Shown here piece by piece: positions 1 through 7,861 of a stretch of 64,000 nt of DNA. The position numbers were made by a program, and so were the translations under genes. This stretch comes from Aurantimicrobium sp. INA4. Its GTDB lineage: Bacteria; Actinomycetota; Actinomycetes; Actinomycetales; Microbacteriaceae. Under the pieces are notes generated by a model. The model was not told the origin of the DNA. It saw nothing but the letters and a program-made list of their open reading frames with translations, and searched no databases. Every line of letters begins with the position of its first letter. The first letter of the stretch is position 1. The DNA lies in contig NZ_AP027040.1 of NCBI RefSeq assembly GCF_027924525.1, positions 1,517,032-1,581,031 on the forward strand, in the 5' to 3' direction.

Positions 1-1
1 A

Positions 2-253
2 CTGCTGCAGTTCCTTGTCGTTCACAAAGGCGAGACCATCAGCCGCGAAGATATCATCAAAGCCTTGTGGCGCGAGGATGACCTCGATATTCCTAATGAG
101 CGCACGATTGACGTTCACGTGCGACGCCTGCGTTCCAAGCTGGGCCGCTTCGAGGACATCGTCCGCACAGTTCGTGGTGTTGGCTACCGCTATGACCAGC
201 ACGCTGACGTGACCGTCATGCACGCAGGAACCCCCAGTCCAGATCTGTTCTAA
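2..253 (+). CDS. OmpR/PhoB-family response regulator, C-terminal fragment
   Basis: The reading frame enters from the left edge and ends at TAA 251-253. The visible 83 residues are a winged-helix DNA-binding domain of the OmpR/PhoB class. The diagnostic stretch is RTIDVHVRRLRSKLG followed by VRTVRGVGYRY, which are the recognition helix and the wing. The receiver domain lies outside the window. The protein would bind promoter DNA after phosphorylation by a partner histidine kinase, which is not visible here. The last 15 or so residues form a non-conserved tail. The subfamily (MtrA, PhoP, RegX and so on) cannot be decided from this fragment. Confidence 0.9.
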   Translation: MLQFLVVHKGETISREDIIKALWREDDLDIPNERTIDVHVRRLRSKLGRFEDIVRTVRGVGYRYDQHADVTVMHAGTPSPDLF

Positions 254-380
254 ATCATTCACAGGTAACCCTCAGAAAAATTACTTCCCTGTCGTTACCT
301 TTTCGTTATAAAGTGACTGTACGAGCGTTGCTTGCTGTGGTGGCCTCGTGAATGTGATTGCAAAACTCTTGGTGTAAAAC

Positions 381-415
381 AAGGGCCGATCGGATGCCTC
401 TTCCGATCGGCCCTT
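381..415. terminator. Perfect 14-bp hairpin terminator
   Basis: Arms 381-394 and 402-415 are perfectly complementary around a 7-nt loop, and a short T run follows. It probably ends transcription from the response-regulator gene just before the photolyase promoter at 426-431. The rest of 254-437 shows no other feature I can name. Confidence 0.75.
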
Positions 416-437
416 TCCTATTGCCTAGGCTGTACCT

Positions 438-1859
438 ATGACCTGCACAATCGTTTGGCTTCGAGATGACCTCCGTGTTGCAGATAACCCTGCCCTAGCT
501 GCAGCCATCGAACACGGTGAACCTGTTGTTGTGGTCTATATCCTCGACGAAGTGAGCCCGGGGATTAGGCCGTTGGGTGGGGCAACGAAATGGTGGCTTC
601 ACCACAGCCTGGTTGCACTCTCGGACAAAGTGCGGCGCCTAGGCGGAGAACTCATTCTCAAGCAGGGTGCCTCGGCAGACATTATTCGAGGCCTCATACG
701 TGAGACCAATGCCAGTGCGTTGTACTGGAACCGTCGCTATGGCAAACCAGAACGTGACCTGGATGCCAGCATCAAGGAATATGCCAAGGCTTCAGGTGTT
801 GACGCCCAATCATTCCAGGCGAATGTTTTGTTTGAGCCGTGGACAGTCCGAACAGGAAATGACACCCCGTACACCGTGTTTACTCCGTTCTGGAAGTCGT
901 GTGTTAACCGTCCAACCCCACCACGATTACCCATCCCTGCGCCCACAAATCTCACTCCTCCGGCAACTCAACCTGCCAGTGATGAACTAGATTCCTGGAA
1001 TCTGCTTCCCACTTCCCCGAACTGGGCTCTCGCCTTCGACCACCGCTGGAACGTCGGTGAAAACGGAGCACATCAAGCTCTTGATCGCTTCTTTGATTCG
1101 CGCATCACCAGATACGCCAAGGGTCGTGACTTCCCTTCGGAATATTCCACGAGTGAGCTTTCTCCCCACCTGCGCTGGGGAGAAATCAGCCCGTTCCAGA
1201 TCTGGCATGCCACAGATGAATTCCGCCGCAAGATGGGCAATACTCCCGAGATCACAACCAATGCCACCAAATTCCTCTCCGAGCTTGGCTGGCGTGAATT
1301 CAGTTACCACCTGCTTTATCACTGGCCAGAGCTAGCCACCGTTAATTTTGATGCCCGCTTTGATCACTTCCCCTGGGGTCAAGCAGACCCAGACATTCTT
1401 GATGCTTGGCAGCAAGGAAGGACAGGTATCCCTCTGGTCGACGCGGGCATGCGTGAGCTGTGGCAGACCGGCTACATGCACAACCGAGTCCGTATGGTGG
1501 CCGCTTCCTTCCTGATCAAGAACCTGCTTATCGATTGGCGTATCGGTGAAGCGTGGTTCTGGGACACCTTGGTTGATGCCGACCCAGCCAACAACGCTGC
1601 CTCTTGGCAGTGGGTTGCTGGTAGCGGTGCTGACGCAGCACCCTACTTCCGTGTTTTCAACCCCATGCTCCAAGCAGAGAAATTCGACCCCAAGAGTGAA
1701 TATCTTCACCGCTACTTAGGTGACTATGAGCACCCCATGCTCAGTGGATACCCCGAACCAATTATTGATTTGTTAGAGACACGAAATCGAGCTCTTGAGG
1801 CGTTCAAAACTCTTGGTGATATTCCTCGCCAGATTCGTCCACCTGTCGTGGACCTTTAA
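438..1859 (+). CDS. phr: Deoxyribodipyrimidine photolyase (class I CPD type)
   Basis: Light-driven repair of UV cyclobutane pyrimidine dimers, using reduced FAD. The 473-residue length is normal for class I enzymes. The N-terminal alpha/beta (antenna) domain opens with WLRDDLRVADNPAL at residues 8-21. The FAD-binding helical domain covers roughly 200-465 and holds GWREFSYHLLYHWPE (about 282-296) and the flavin-site motif WQWVAGSGADAAPYFR near 390-405. The final FNPMLQAEKFDP block is intact. A -10 hexamer TAGGCT (426-431) ends exactly 6 nt before the ATG, which suggests a leaderless mRNA. It stands alone in its transcription unit. A photolyase is more likely than a cryptochrome because all conserved blocks are present, but activity cannot be read from sequence alone. 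Confidence 0.95.
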   Translation: MTCTIVWLRDDLRVADNPALAAAIEHGEPVVVVYILDEVSPGIRPLGGATKWWLHHSLVALSDKVRRLGGELILKQGASADIIRGLIRETNASALYWNRRYGKPERDLDASIKEYAKASGVDAQSFQANVLFEPWTVRTGNDTPYTVFTPFWKSCVNRPTPPRLPIPAPTNLTPPATQPASDELDSWNLLPTSPNWALAFDHRWNVGENGAHQALDRFFDSRITRYAKGRDFPSEYSTSELSPHLRWGEISPFQIWHATDEFRRKMGNTPEITTNATKFLSELGWREFSYHLLYHWPELATVNFDARFDHFPWGQADPDILDAWQQGRTGIPLVDAGMRELWQTGYMHNRVRMVAASFLIKNLLIDWRIGEAWFWDTLVDADPANNAASWQWVAGSGADAAPYFRVFNPMLQAEKFDPKSEYLHRYLGDYEHPMLSGYPEPIIDLLETRNRALEAFKTLGDIPRQIRPPVVDL

Positions 1860-1861
1860 CA

Positions 1862-1890
1862 CAAGAACCCCGCCAGGAGCGGGGTTCTTG
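1862..1890. terminator. Bidirectional terminator between convergent genes
   Basis: Arms 1862-1873 and 1879-1890 pair perfectly (12 bp) around a 5-nt loop. It lies between the stop of phr and the stop of the convergent rhodanese gene, so it can serve both strands. Confidence 0.8.
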
Positions 1891-1905
1891 ATGAGTAATG
1901 AATTG

Positions 1906-2268
1906 CTATTGAACTATCGGGATACCGGTTGCCGCTGACGCGTTTTCTTTAGAACCGACATCTGTAACGTTCGTAAATCCTGCTGCCTTCATCTGTTCAA
2001 CTGCTGCTGCAGAGCGTTTGCCAGAGCGGCAATAAACGTAATACTCACCGTCGGTGGGAAGCTGGCTCAAAATTGAGGCAAAGTCAGGTGACTGAACGTC
2101 AATATTGACTGCACCTTCCAAGTGTCCTTCTGAGTATTCAGAGGGAGTGCGAACATCAATCACAATGGCATTGGAACCGAGTGTGACCGGTTGGGCCGTT
2201 GGTGCACATGCAGTGAGGGCGACCAACGCAGTCATGACGAGTGCGAAAAGAGTGATGATTTTCTTCAT
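1906..2268 (-). CDS. Rhodanese-domain lipoprotein
   Basis: Predicted lipoprotein of 120 residues with a single rhodanese (sulfurtransferase) domain facing the outside of the membrane. Residues 1-21 form a lipoprotein signal (Lys-rich start, hydrophobic core, LTAC lipobox with Cys21). The domain has VIDVRTPSEYSEGHLEGA at 36-53 and the active-site loop YCRSGKRS with Cys80, typical of enzymes that carry a persulfide. I chose ATG 2268 over the GTG at 2274 because a -10 hexamer TACTCT (2275-2280, minus strand) stands exactly 6 nt before it. A palindrome like those bound by CsoR/CstR repressors sits directly upstream (2285-2300). This fits regulation by copper or reactive sulfur, but no such repressor gene lies in the window. 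Confidence 0.85.
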   Translation of the reverse strand: MKKIITLFALVMTALVALTACAPTAQPVTLGSNAIVIDVRTPSEYSEGHLEGAVNIDVQSPDFASILSQLPTDGEYYVYCRSGKRSAAAVEQMKAAGFTNVTDVGSKENASAATGIPIVQ

Positions 2269-2284
2269 AGTCACAGAGTATCAG

Positions 2285-2300
2285 ATACCCCCAGGGGTAT
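2285..2300. promoter_or_regulatory. CsoR/CstR-like operator palindrome
   Basis: ATACCCC and GGGGTAT flank a 2-nt centre, giving a perfect 7-bp inverted repeat. It ends 5 nt upstream of the -10 hexamer of the rhodanese gene. G/C tracts flanked by AT are typical operators of the CsoR family (copper CsoR, persulfide CstR). The family assignment is inference from the motif and the adjacent gene. Confidence 0.6.
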
Positions 2301-2306
2301 ATGGAC

Positions 2307-3152
2307 TTAGGCTTCGCGAGTGATCTCGACCTTCACAAAAACACCTGAGGCGCTCGCCCCGGCATAGACACCGCGTAAAGGTGAGACGTCTTTGTAGTCG
2401 CGGCCACGTGCAATCAAGACGTGGCGCTCCCCGATGTGGAGCATGTTTGTGGGATCAAAACCAAACCAATCCCCGGTAAACCATTCCACCCACGCGTGAG
2501 ATTCCCCGACAATTGTTTCGCCAATTTCCGCATCGGCCTTTGACTGCAAGTAGCCAGAAACATAACGGGCAGGAATTCCTACAGACCTCAACGCACCCAA
2601 AGTCACATGGGCAATGTCTTGGCAGACACCCTTCTTGTTTTCCCAAGCATGAGCGGCAGTGGTTTGAACACCGGTGACACCCTTGGTGTATTCGATGTTG
2701 TCGTACACAGCTGCCGCTATTGCCATTGCGGTGGCAGCTGGGTTGTCATGTTTATCAGCAATGTCACGGGCAAGATCGATGACGCCTGCTGGTGGTTCTG
2801 TCAGCCGGGTCTGTTCGGTGAATTCCACAAACTTTGTTGTGCTTGTCCGGACAGTGGCTAGGTCATCCCAGCTCATGTCTGGTGACTCCCGCAGAGCAGG
2901 TCGAACCTCGACAACACTTGTAGCCGTGACAGAAAGCTCCGTGTGTGGAGTGAGAACTTCGAAAGTGCTGACCTGTGTTCCCCAGTAGTCAACGTAACCA
3001 TGCTGAGCAGCCGCAGGATGAATCTGAAGATTTGCCTGCAGCACAAACTGCTCGTTGCTATTGACCGGCAGCATCCGAGCCTCGTTGTAGGAGGCAGTTG
3101 CGGGAAGTTCATAGGAAAACCCAGTGCGGTGAACAATGCGGAGACGACTCAT
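2307..3152 (-). CDS. Transglutaminase-like protein of the ATP-grasp/alpha-E operon
   Basis: Transglutaminase/protease-like protein of 281 residues. The N-terminal 110 or so residues form the beta-rich domain common to this subfamily (RIVHRTGFSYE at 5-15). The catalytic core carries Cys177 in KGVCQD, His219 in ESHAWVEW and Asp233 in FDPTN, a complete Cys-His-Asp triad. There is no signal peptide, so it should be cytoplasmic. I used ATG 3152 because it overlaps the stop of the alpha-E gene as ATGA (3149-3152), which indicates translational coupling. It is the last gene of a three-gene operon with the permuted ATP-grasp and alpha-E proteins. This set is widely conserved in bacteria and thought to make or trim a small peptide or amide-linked compound; the product is unknown. 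Confidence 0.88.
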   Translation of the reverse strand: MSRLRIVHRTGFSYELPATASYNEARMLPVNSNEQFVLQANLQIHPAAAQHGYVDYWGTQVSTFEVLTPHTELSVTATSVVEVRPALRESPDMSWDDLATVRTSTTKFVEFTEQTRLTEPPAGVIDLARDIADKHDNPAATAMAIAAAVYDNIEYTKGVTGVQTTAAHAWENKKGVCQDIAHVTLGALRSVGIPARYVSGYLQSKADAEIGETIVGESHAWVEWFTGDWFGFDPTNMLHIGERHVLIARGRDYKDVSPLRGVYAGASASGVFVKVEITREA

Positions 3153-4078
3153 GATGTCTCTCCAATCCACACAGGTACTGCGCTGGTGGGGAAATACTTC
3201 AAACGAATCTGGTCGCTGGCCGCACTTGTGACTGCCTGGACTTCTTCCATATGCGCAGGCAGATCATCCATCAGTTCAATAATCGGACGAAATTCGAGTT
3301 CGCTGCGGATACCGCCCAAGAGCCGAAGGGCTTCGTCGACAACTCCCGCACGGCCCTCGCGTGGATCTATCTCGCGCAAACACTCTTCGGCTTTTGTGAC
3401 CGAATACAAAATGGAACGAGGAAATAAGCGGTCTGTTAACAAAAATTCTGCAGCATTGTGAGTAGAAGGCACTCCTCGGTAGGTGCGCAAGTATGCTTCA
3501 TAGGCGCCACAGCTTCGGAGAATAGTTGTCCAAGACGGACCGCTGGCGTCAGTGAGCGACCTTGTCGCTAACAGACGGGCGGTCATATCTGCACGCTCGA
3601 GAGCACGGCCTAATGTGAAAAACTGCCACGCTTCGTCATGGCTTGTAGCGGAGTCAACAATTCCGATTGCAAGTGCAGCACGCTCACGAACCCAGCGGAA
3701 ATAATCGTGTGTTTTTTCAGCAGCAAGTTTCTTGGGAATGCGCGCGTTAGTGCTGTTCAGGCACTCCCAAAGTTCGGTGGACACAATCTCGCGAGCACGA
3801 CGTGCGTTCTCTCGCGCAGAGGCAATAGCAAAAGCGATTGAGCCAGGATGTTGACGGTCAACCGCAAGGTCATTAATCACGTCTTCACGTGTGACAAGGT
3901 GCCCTTGAGGAACATCTGTACCCATCACTGACAGCAGTGCGCGGCAAGCAGAATCTTCATCTATCCAAGGATCTTCCAGAAGGAGCTGCAAGTGAACATC
4001 CAAAATACGGGCAGTGCCGTCGGATCGCTCAACATAGCGGCCAATCCAAAACAGAGATTCGGCGATACGACTTAACAT
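3149..4078 (-). CDS. Alpha-E domain protein
   Basis: All-alpha 'alpha-E' (DUF403) protein of 309 residues. It starts with the family signature MLSRIAESLFWIGRYVERSD and is rich in helices throughout, with no membrane segment. Its function is unknown. It is nearly always encoded beside a circularly permuted ATP-grasp ligase and a transglutaminase-like protein, as here, so it is probably a partner or scaffold of the ligase. It overlaps the ATP-grasp gene upstream by 7 nt (4072-4078) and the transglutaminase downstream by 4 nt, so all three are likely translated in a coupled way. Confidence 0.9.
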   Translation of the reverse strand: MLSRIAESLFWIGRYVERSDGTARILDVHLQLLLEDPWIDEDSACRALLSVMGTDVPQGHLVTREDVINDLAVDRQHPGSIAFAIASARENARRAREIVSTELWECLNSTNARIPKKLAAEKTHDYFRWVRERAALAIGIVDSATSHDEAWQFFTLGRALERADMTARLLATRSLTDASGPSWTTILRSCGAYEAYLRTYRGVPSTHNAAEFLLTDRLFPRSILYSVTKAEECLREIDPREGRAGVVDEALRLLGGIRSELEFRPIIELMDDLPAHMEEVQAVTSAASDQIRLKYFPTSAVPVWIGETS

Positions 4079-5766
4079 GCTTCCACCTCGTCACGGCTCT
4101 GCTGCTGCTGTTCCTGTTGCTGATGGCGCTTTGTCTCATCGTGATCTTGTGGCAAAACCGAGGGTAATGATGCTCGCGACTCATGCGGCGTGGTGGATGT
4201 GAGCTCTGTCTCTGCGGTTTCCTGAGCTGCTTGGTCTGCAACCAAATCCGACACACTCACATGCTCGCGAATGGTCCCCTTGCCGGGGCGATCCTCAATC
4301 GGACCAACAACCCACGTGTCCTTTGACCCACCGCCCTGGCTCGAGTTCACAACAAGCTCACCTTCTGGCAGTGCAACGCGAGTGAGGCCCCCGGGGAGAA
4401 CAAATACGTCCTCACCGTTATTGACAGCGAAAGGCCGCAGGTCGGCATGGCGAGGTCGAATACCGTCCTCCACAAGAGTGGGAATCGTGGAGAACTGAAC
4501 CACCGGCTGAGCAATCCACCCGCGAGGATCGGCTATCAATCGTTTTCTTAGTGCTTCGAGTTCATCTGCAGAGGCGTCCGGCCCGACAACCAAACCTTTT
4601 CCACCGGATCCGTCAACTGGTTTCACAACCAGTTCATCTAAACGGTCCAGTACTTCTTCCAGAGCCTGTGGCTCTTCGAGGCGCCACGTATCGACGTTGG
4701 GAAGTATGGGATCTTCTCCGAGGTAGTACTTCGTGAGTGCTGGAACGTAGGTGTACACCAACTTGTCATCAGCAACACCATTGCCAACTGCGTTGGCAAT
4801 GGTGACATGGCCTAATCGTGCGGCAAGCAGCATTCCCGGAGAACCCAGAATGGAATCTGGTCGAAATTGAAGTGGATCGATGAATTCATCATCGACGCGG
4901 CGATAAATCACATCTACTCGTTTGGGGCCTGCCGTGGTTCTCATCCATACGCGGCCATTAGAACAAAACAGGTCGCGTCCTTCGACGAGTTCAACTCCCA
5001 TGAGTCGGGCAAGCAGGGTGTGTTCAAAATATGCAGAGTTATAGACACCAGGAGTCAGCACAACGATGGTGGGTTCATCGACGCCCTCAGGCGCAGAAGC
5101 TTGTAGGGCTTGAAGAAGTTTGTAGGGGTAGTCGCCTACGGGGCGAACACTCATCTCCACAAACAGCTCGGGCAGTGTTTGTGCCATGACACGACGATTA
5201 GAAATGACGTAGCTCACGCCTGATGGAACACGCACGTTGTCTTCGAGAACGCGCCAATCTCCCTGCTGATCGCGGATCAAATCGATACCAGCAACATGGA
5301 TTCGCACACCGTTAGCTGAACGGATGCCTGCGGCCTGACGATGATAGTGACTTGAGCTGCTGATGAGCTGTGCCGGGATTACCCCATCTCTGACGGCATT
5401 TTGAGGGCCATAGACATCGGCCAAAAACATTTCAAGGACCTTGACCCTCTGCTGAACACCGCGTTCTAAGTTGTTCCAGTCGTCAGTTTCGATGACGCGA
5501 GGAACTGCATCGAGAGGGAACGGTCTTTCTTCCCCGGCAAAGTCGAAGGTCACACCCTGAGCAAGATAAGAACTGGCTAAAGCTTCTGTTCGGCCACGCA
5601 GTTCTTCCTGCGTCATTTGGGCTAGCGCGTTATAGAGATCTTTATAAGGAGCCCGAGGGTTTCCTGGTTTGTCGGTCTTAGGAAACATTTCATCCCACGC
5701 AGCTGCACCCTTGCGCACACGAGGTGTTTCTCGAGTGTTTCCATAACCGTCAAACAGGGTTGCCAT
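4072..5766 (-). CDS. Circularly permuted ATP-grasp type 2 protein
   Basis: Predicted ATP-dependent carboxylate-amine/thiol ligase of 564 residues (DUF404/DUF407 families). The block EDNVRVPSGVSYVISNRR lies in the first half. Further on come the arginine-rich TYVPALTKYYLGE region and VVKPVDGSGGKGLVVGP, a glycine loop typical of ATP-grasp. It is first in the operon with alpha-E and transglutaminase genes. A ribosome-binding sequence (GGCAGGATG) precedes the ATG. Its C-terminal 50 residues are low in complexity, with a glutamine-rich run encoded by CTG/TTG triplets on the plus strand near 4096-4125, and are probably disordered. The substrate is unknown; the family is thought to form peptide-like bonds. 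Confidence 0.9.
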   Translation of the reverse strand: MATLFDGYGNTRETPRVRKGAAAWDEMFPKTDKPGNPRAPYKDLYNALAQMTQEELRGRTEALASSYLAQGVTFDFAGEERPFPLDAVPRVIETDDWNNLERGVQQRVKVLEMFLADVYGPQNAVRDGVIPAQLISSSSHYHRQAAGIRSANGVRIHVAGIDLIRDQQGDWRVLEDNVRVPSGVSYVISNRRVMAQTLPELFVEMSVRPVGDYPYKLLQALQASAPEGVDEPTIVVLTPGVYNSAYFEHTLLARLMGVELVEGRDLFCSNGRVWMRTTAGPKRVDVIYRRVDDEFIDPLQFRPDSILGSPGMLLAARLGHVTIANAVGNGVADDKLVYTYVPALTKYYLGEDPILPNVDTWRLEEPQALEEVLDRLDELVVKPVDGSGGKGLVVGPDASADELEALRKRLIADPRGWIAQPVVQFSTIPTLVEDGIRPRHADLRPFAVNNGEDVFVLPGGLTRVALPEGELVVNSSQGGGSKDTWVVGPIEDRPGKGTIREHVSVSDLVADQAAQETAETELTSTTPHESRASLPSVLPQDHDETKRHQQQEQQQQSRDEVEAC

Positions 5767-5878
5767 GTTTACATCCTGCCCGTCTTTGGTTACAAGAAGA
5801 TTACAGTCGAAATGATCAACAGGAAAGTGTGTCCACAGCTGTCTTCAGGATTGGGAATTATGTCGTTAGCGTTGTCAC

Positions 5879-6457
5879 ATGGAAGCTGCTGACATTACCC
5901 AAGGAACCTGGCTTAATCCTGCTGAAAAAGTGGAGGCCACGGAAGAGGGGTTGTTCGTTACCGCAAAAGATCGTAGCGACTTCTGGCGCACCACCTCCTA
6001 CGGGTTTGTGCACAACTCGGGTCACGTTCTGCTCAACGATTTCCCGCAAGGCACGGCAATGGAAGCAAGTTGGATTCTTGATTATGACCAACAGTTCGAC
6101 CAAGCAGGACTCATGATGTGGGCTGACGAAAGAAATTGGATAAAGGCGGGAGTTGAATATGCTGACGGTGCTCCACAATTGGGTGCCGTCGTCACGCGAG
6201 AAGTATCTGACTGGTCAGTAGCTCCCGTCACCGAATGGATGCACCAGGAAATACACCTTCGAATGAGCAGACAGGGTGACGCTGTAACGATTCGCGCGCG
6301 CAGCGAGGGACCCTGGCAACTTGTGAGAGTTGCACCTCTTGACCCCGAGCTAACCTGGCAAGCAGGAATTCATGTTGCCAGTCCCACGCGATCGGGATTA
6401 ACGGTGAGATTTACTTCCCGAACAACTGGACCTGCAGATATTTCTCTGCACGAATAG
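5879..6457 (+). CDS. DUF1349 (concanavalin-like jelly-roll) protein
   Basis: Protein of 192 residues that matches the DUF1349 family, a beta-sandwich related to concanavalin-type lectins. Recognisable blocks are LFVTAKDRSDFWRTTSYG, the central QAGLMMWADERNWIKAGVEY and VRFTSRT near the end. There is no signal peptide or membrane segment. The family is sometimes annotated as an enolase regulator, but its function is not established; carbohydrate binding is a guess from the fold. A -10 hexamer TAGCGT (5867-5872) ends 6 nt before ATG, so the mRNA is probably leaderless. It is transcribed divergently from the ATP-grasp operon. Confidence 0.85.
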   Translation: MEAADITQGTWLNPAEKVEATEEGLFVTAKDRSDFWRTTSYGFVHNSGHVLLNDFPQGTAMEASWILDYDQQFDQAGLMMWADERNWIKAGVEYADGAPQLGAVVTREVSDWSVAPVTEWMHQEIHLRMSRQGDAVTIRARSEGPWQLVRVAPLDPELTWQAGIHVASPTRSGLTVRFTSRTTGPADISLHE

Positions 6458-6475
6458 TGTTCTGCAGGCCTCGTT

Positions 6476-7561
6476 CTAGAACTTAGAGTCCAGCCACATT
6501 CGCGCCTCGTCGATAGAGGCCCCTGGCAAGGCAAAGTGGTCTGCGTCGGGATATGTGGAAGAAGTGATATCCCCACCGAGAGCTTTGATGGCCTCAATGT
6601 AGCCGAGCTGCCACGGGAGCGGGCAAGGGCCGTTGGGGTCTTGCCCATCAATCAAAACAAGGATGGGACAAACAGGCTTCTTTTGTGCAGCAGAGGCCTC
6701 TTCAAATGCCGCAAACCAGGTGGGAAGTTTTTCTTTATTGACCTGAATCATTGGGCCACTGAGATGGAAGTTCCGCATGAGGATGTCACTGAAGTGGTGA
6801 ACGGGAGCGGTGTTCCAGTTTTCTTCAAACATCTTGATACCCAAAGGAGTAAAGACATCCTTGAGAGACAACCTGTCTGGGAATGCGGCAGGCATTGCTC
6901 CCAGAATCATAAAGAGGTGTCCATCTGGTGGGGTGGGTGTGCCTGAACCTGCAAGAGCTGATCCGATGCCAGGAAGCTTAAGTGCGATGGAAGGTACTCC
7001 GGGAGACATTCCCACGCCTCCGACGATTTCGAGATCGCCATAATCAGCAGCATCAAGTTCCGCGGCCGCGAGCGCGCCACCTCCCTGCGACCATCCAATG
7101 AATCCGAACTTGGTTCCTGCCCCGACAGGTAACTCACGGGCAGCTTTGACAATGTTTACGGAATCCAAGGCATTAGTCCGGTTCACGGTGTACTGGTGAA
7201 TTCCTGGTGTGCCCTGTCCTTGGTAGTCAGTAGCGACAACCACCCAACCCTCGTCGATAAATTTTTGTAGTCCTGGAACTCCGTAATCAATTGATGTGAC
7301 AGAACCAGAGTCAAAATACAGAGTTAGTTCGCGTGCTGGGTCCGGCTGAGCTGAAGGACACGCTGCATCACCCATACCTGTCGTGCCATGGGCCCAGGTC
7401 ATGACTTTGCGGTTTTCACCTGGCGCTGTTGGGGCCACGACGATTCCCGTTGACTCGGTTGCGTTTCCGTGGAGATCAGCCGAACGGTATCTAATTCGAT
7501 ACGCCTGAGCACCAGCAATCGACGTTTCGATTTTCTCGTGATGGATTAAGACAGTGCTCAT
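6476..7561 (-). CDS. Alpha/beta hydrolase of the secretory-lipase type, without signal peptide
   Basis: Hydrolase of 361 residues resembling the secretory lipase (Candida lipase A-like) family. The nucleophile is Ser158 in GWSQGG, the likely acid is Asp305 or Asp308 in LIDGQDPNG, and the base is His342 in DADHF. The oxyanion-side motif WAHGTTG is at 56-62. It probably cleaves esters or lipids. The family is usually exported, but the N-terminus here is polar (MSTVLIHHEKIETS) with no signal peptide, so the enzyme may act inside the cell. The leader carries AAGAAAGG before the ATG, and a -10 TATACT lies at 7587-7592 (minus strand). Confidence 0.85.
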   Translation of the reverse strand: MSTVLIHHEKIETSIAGAQAYRIRYRSADLHGNATESTGIVVAPTAPGENRKVMTWAHGTTGMGDAACPSAQPDPARELTLYFDSGSVTSIDYGVPGLQKFIDEGWVVVATDYQGQGTPGIHQYTVNRTNALDSVNIVKAARELPVGAGTKFGFIGWSQGGGALAAAELDAADYGDLEIVGGVGMSPGVPSIALKLPGIGSALAGSGTPTPPDGHLFMILGAMPAAFPDRLSLKDVFTPLGIKMFEENWNTAPVHHFSDILMRNFHLSGPMIQVNKEKLPTWFAAFEEASAAQKKPVCPILVLIDGQDPNGPCPLPWQLGYIEAIKALGGDITSSTYPDADHFALPGASIDEARMWLDSKF

Positions 7562-7586
7562 GTTGGCCTTTCTTGACGATACGTTC

Positions 7587-7592
7587 AGTATA
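7587..7592 (-). promoter_or_regulatory. -10 element of the hydrolase gene
   Basis: TATACT on the minus strand gives a leader of about 19-20 nt that contains AAGAAAGG before the start codon. No strong -35 is visible. Confidence 0.5.
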
Positions 7593-7610
7593 GAAATTCG
7601 TTCCTGTGAG

Positions 7611-7754
7611 TTAACTGCCCGATTTGCACTTCTGCGAGCAATACTTCACGTTCTCCCAGTCACGTGCCCACTTCTTCCGCCATTCGAAAGGCAGACCACA
7701 GCGCTCACATACTTTGGGCGCGAAGCCATTCTTTGTTTGTGCAGTGCGGGGCAT
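7611..7754 (-). CDS. DUF2256 small zinc-ribbon protein
   Basis: A 47-residue protein with four cysteines arranged as a zinc ribbon: Cys16-x2-Cys19 and Cys39-x3-Cys43. Between them lies the signature [11 protein letters not shown] of DUF2256. A longer open frame continues upstream to 7904, but the conserved part starts at ATG 7754. A -10 hexamer TACATT (7761-7766, minus strand) lies exactly 6 nt before that ATG, supporting the short form. The function is unknown. From memory, DUF2256 genes often sit next to cryptochrome/photolyase genes, and here one is divergent from the PadR-AarF-cryptochrome group. Confidence 0.88.
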   Translation of the reverse strand: MPRTAQTKNGFAPKVCERCGLPFEWRKKWARDWENVKYCSQKCKSGS

Positions 7755-7780
7755 TCCCCCAATGTAGTTGAGTAATTGCT

Positions 7781-7796
7781 GTGAATTGTTATTCAC
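7781..7796. promoter_or_regulatory. Inverted repeat in the DUF2256/PadR divergent promoter region
   Basis: GTGAAT and ATTCAC flank a 4-nt spacer. It is a candidate operator between the two divergent start codons (7754 and 7862). Confidence 0.35.
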
Positions 7797-7818
7797 GAGT
7801 TTTATCACCTCTTGTGGG

Positions 7819-7828
7819 CGATATATCG
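7819..7828. promoter_or_regulatory. CGATATATCG palindrome upstream of padR-like gene
   Basis: A perfect 10-bp palindrome lies 34 nt before the PadR start codon, in the core promoter region. PadR proteins commonly repress their own promoters through AT-rich palindromes, so this is a plausible autoregulatory site. That role is inference. Confidence 0.4.
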
Positions 7829-7861
7829 TTAAGTGTTCGCAAAGTAGTAAAGGAGAACAAC

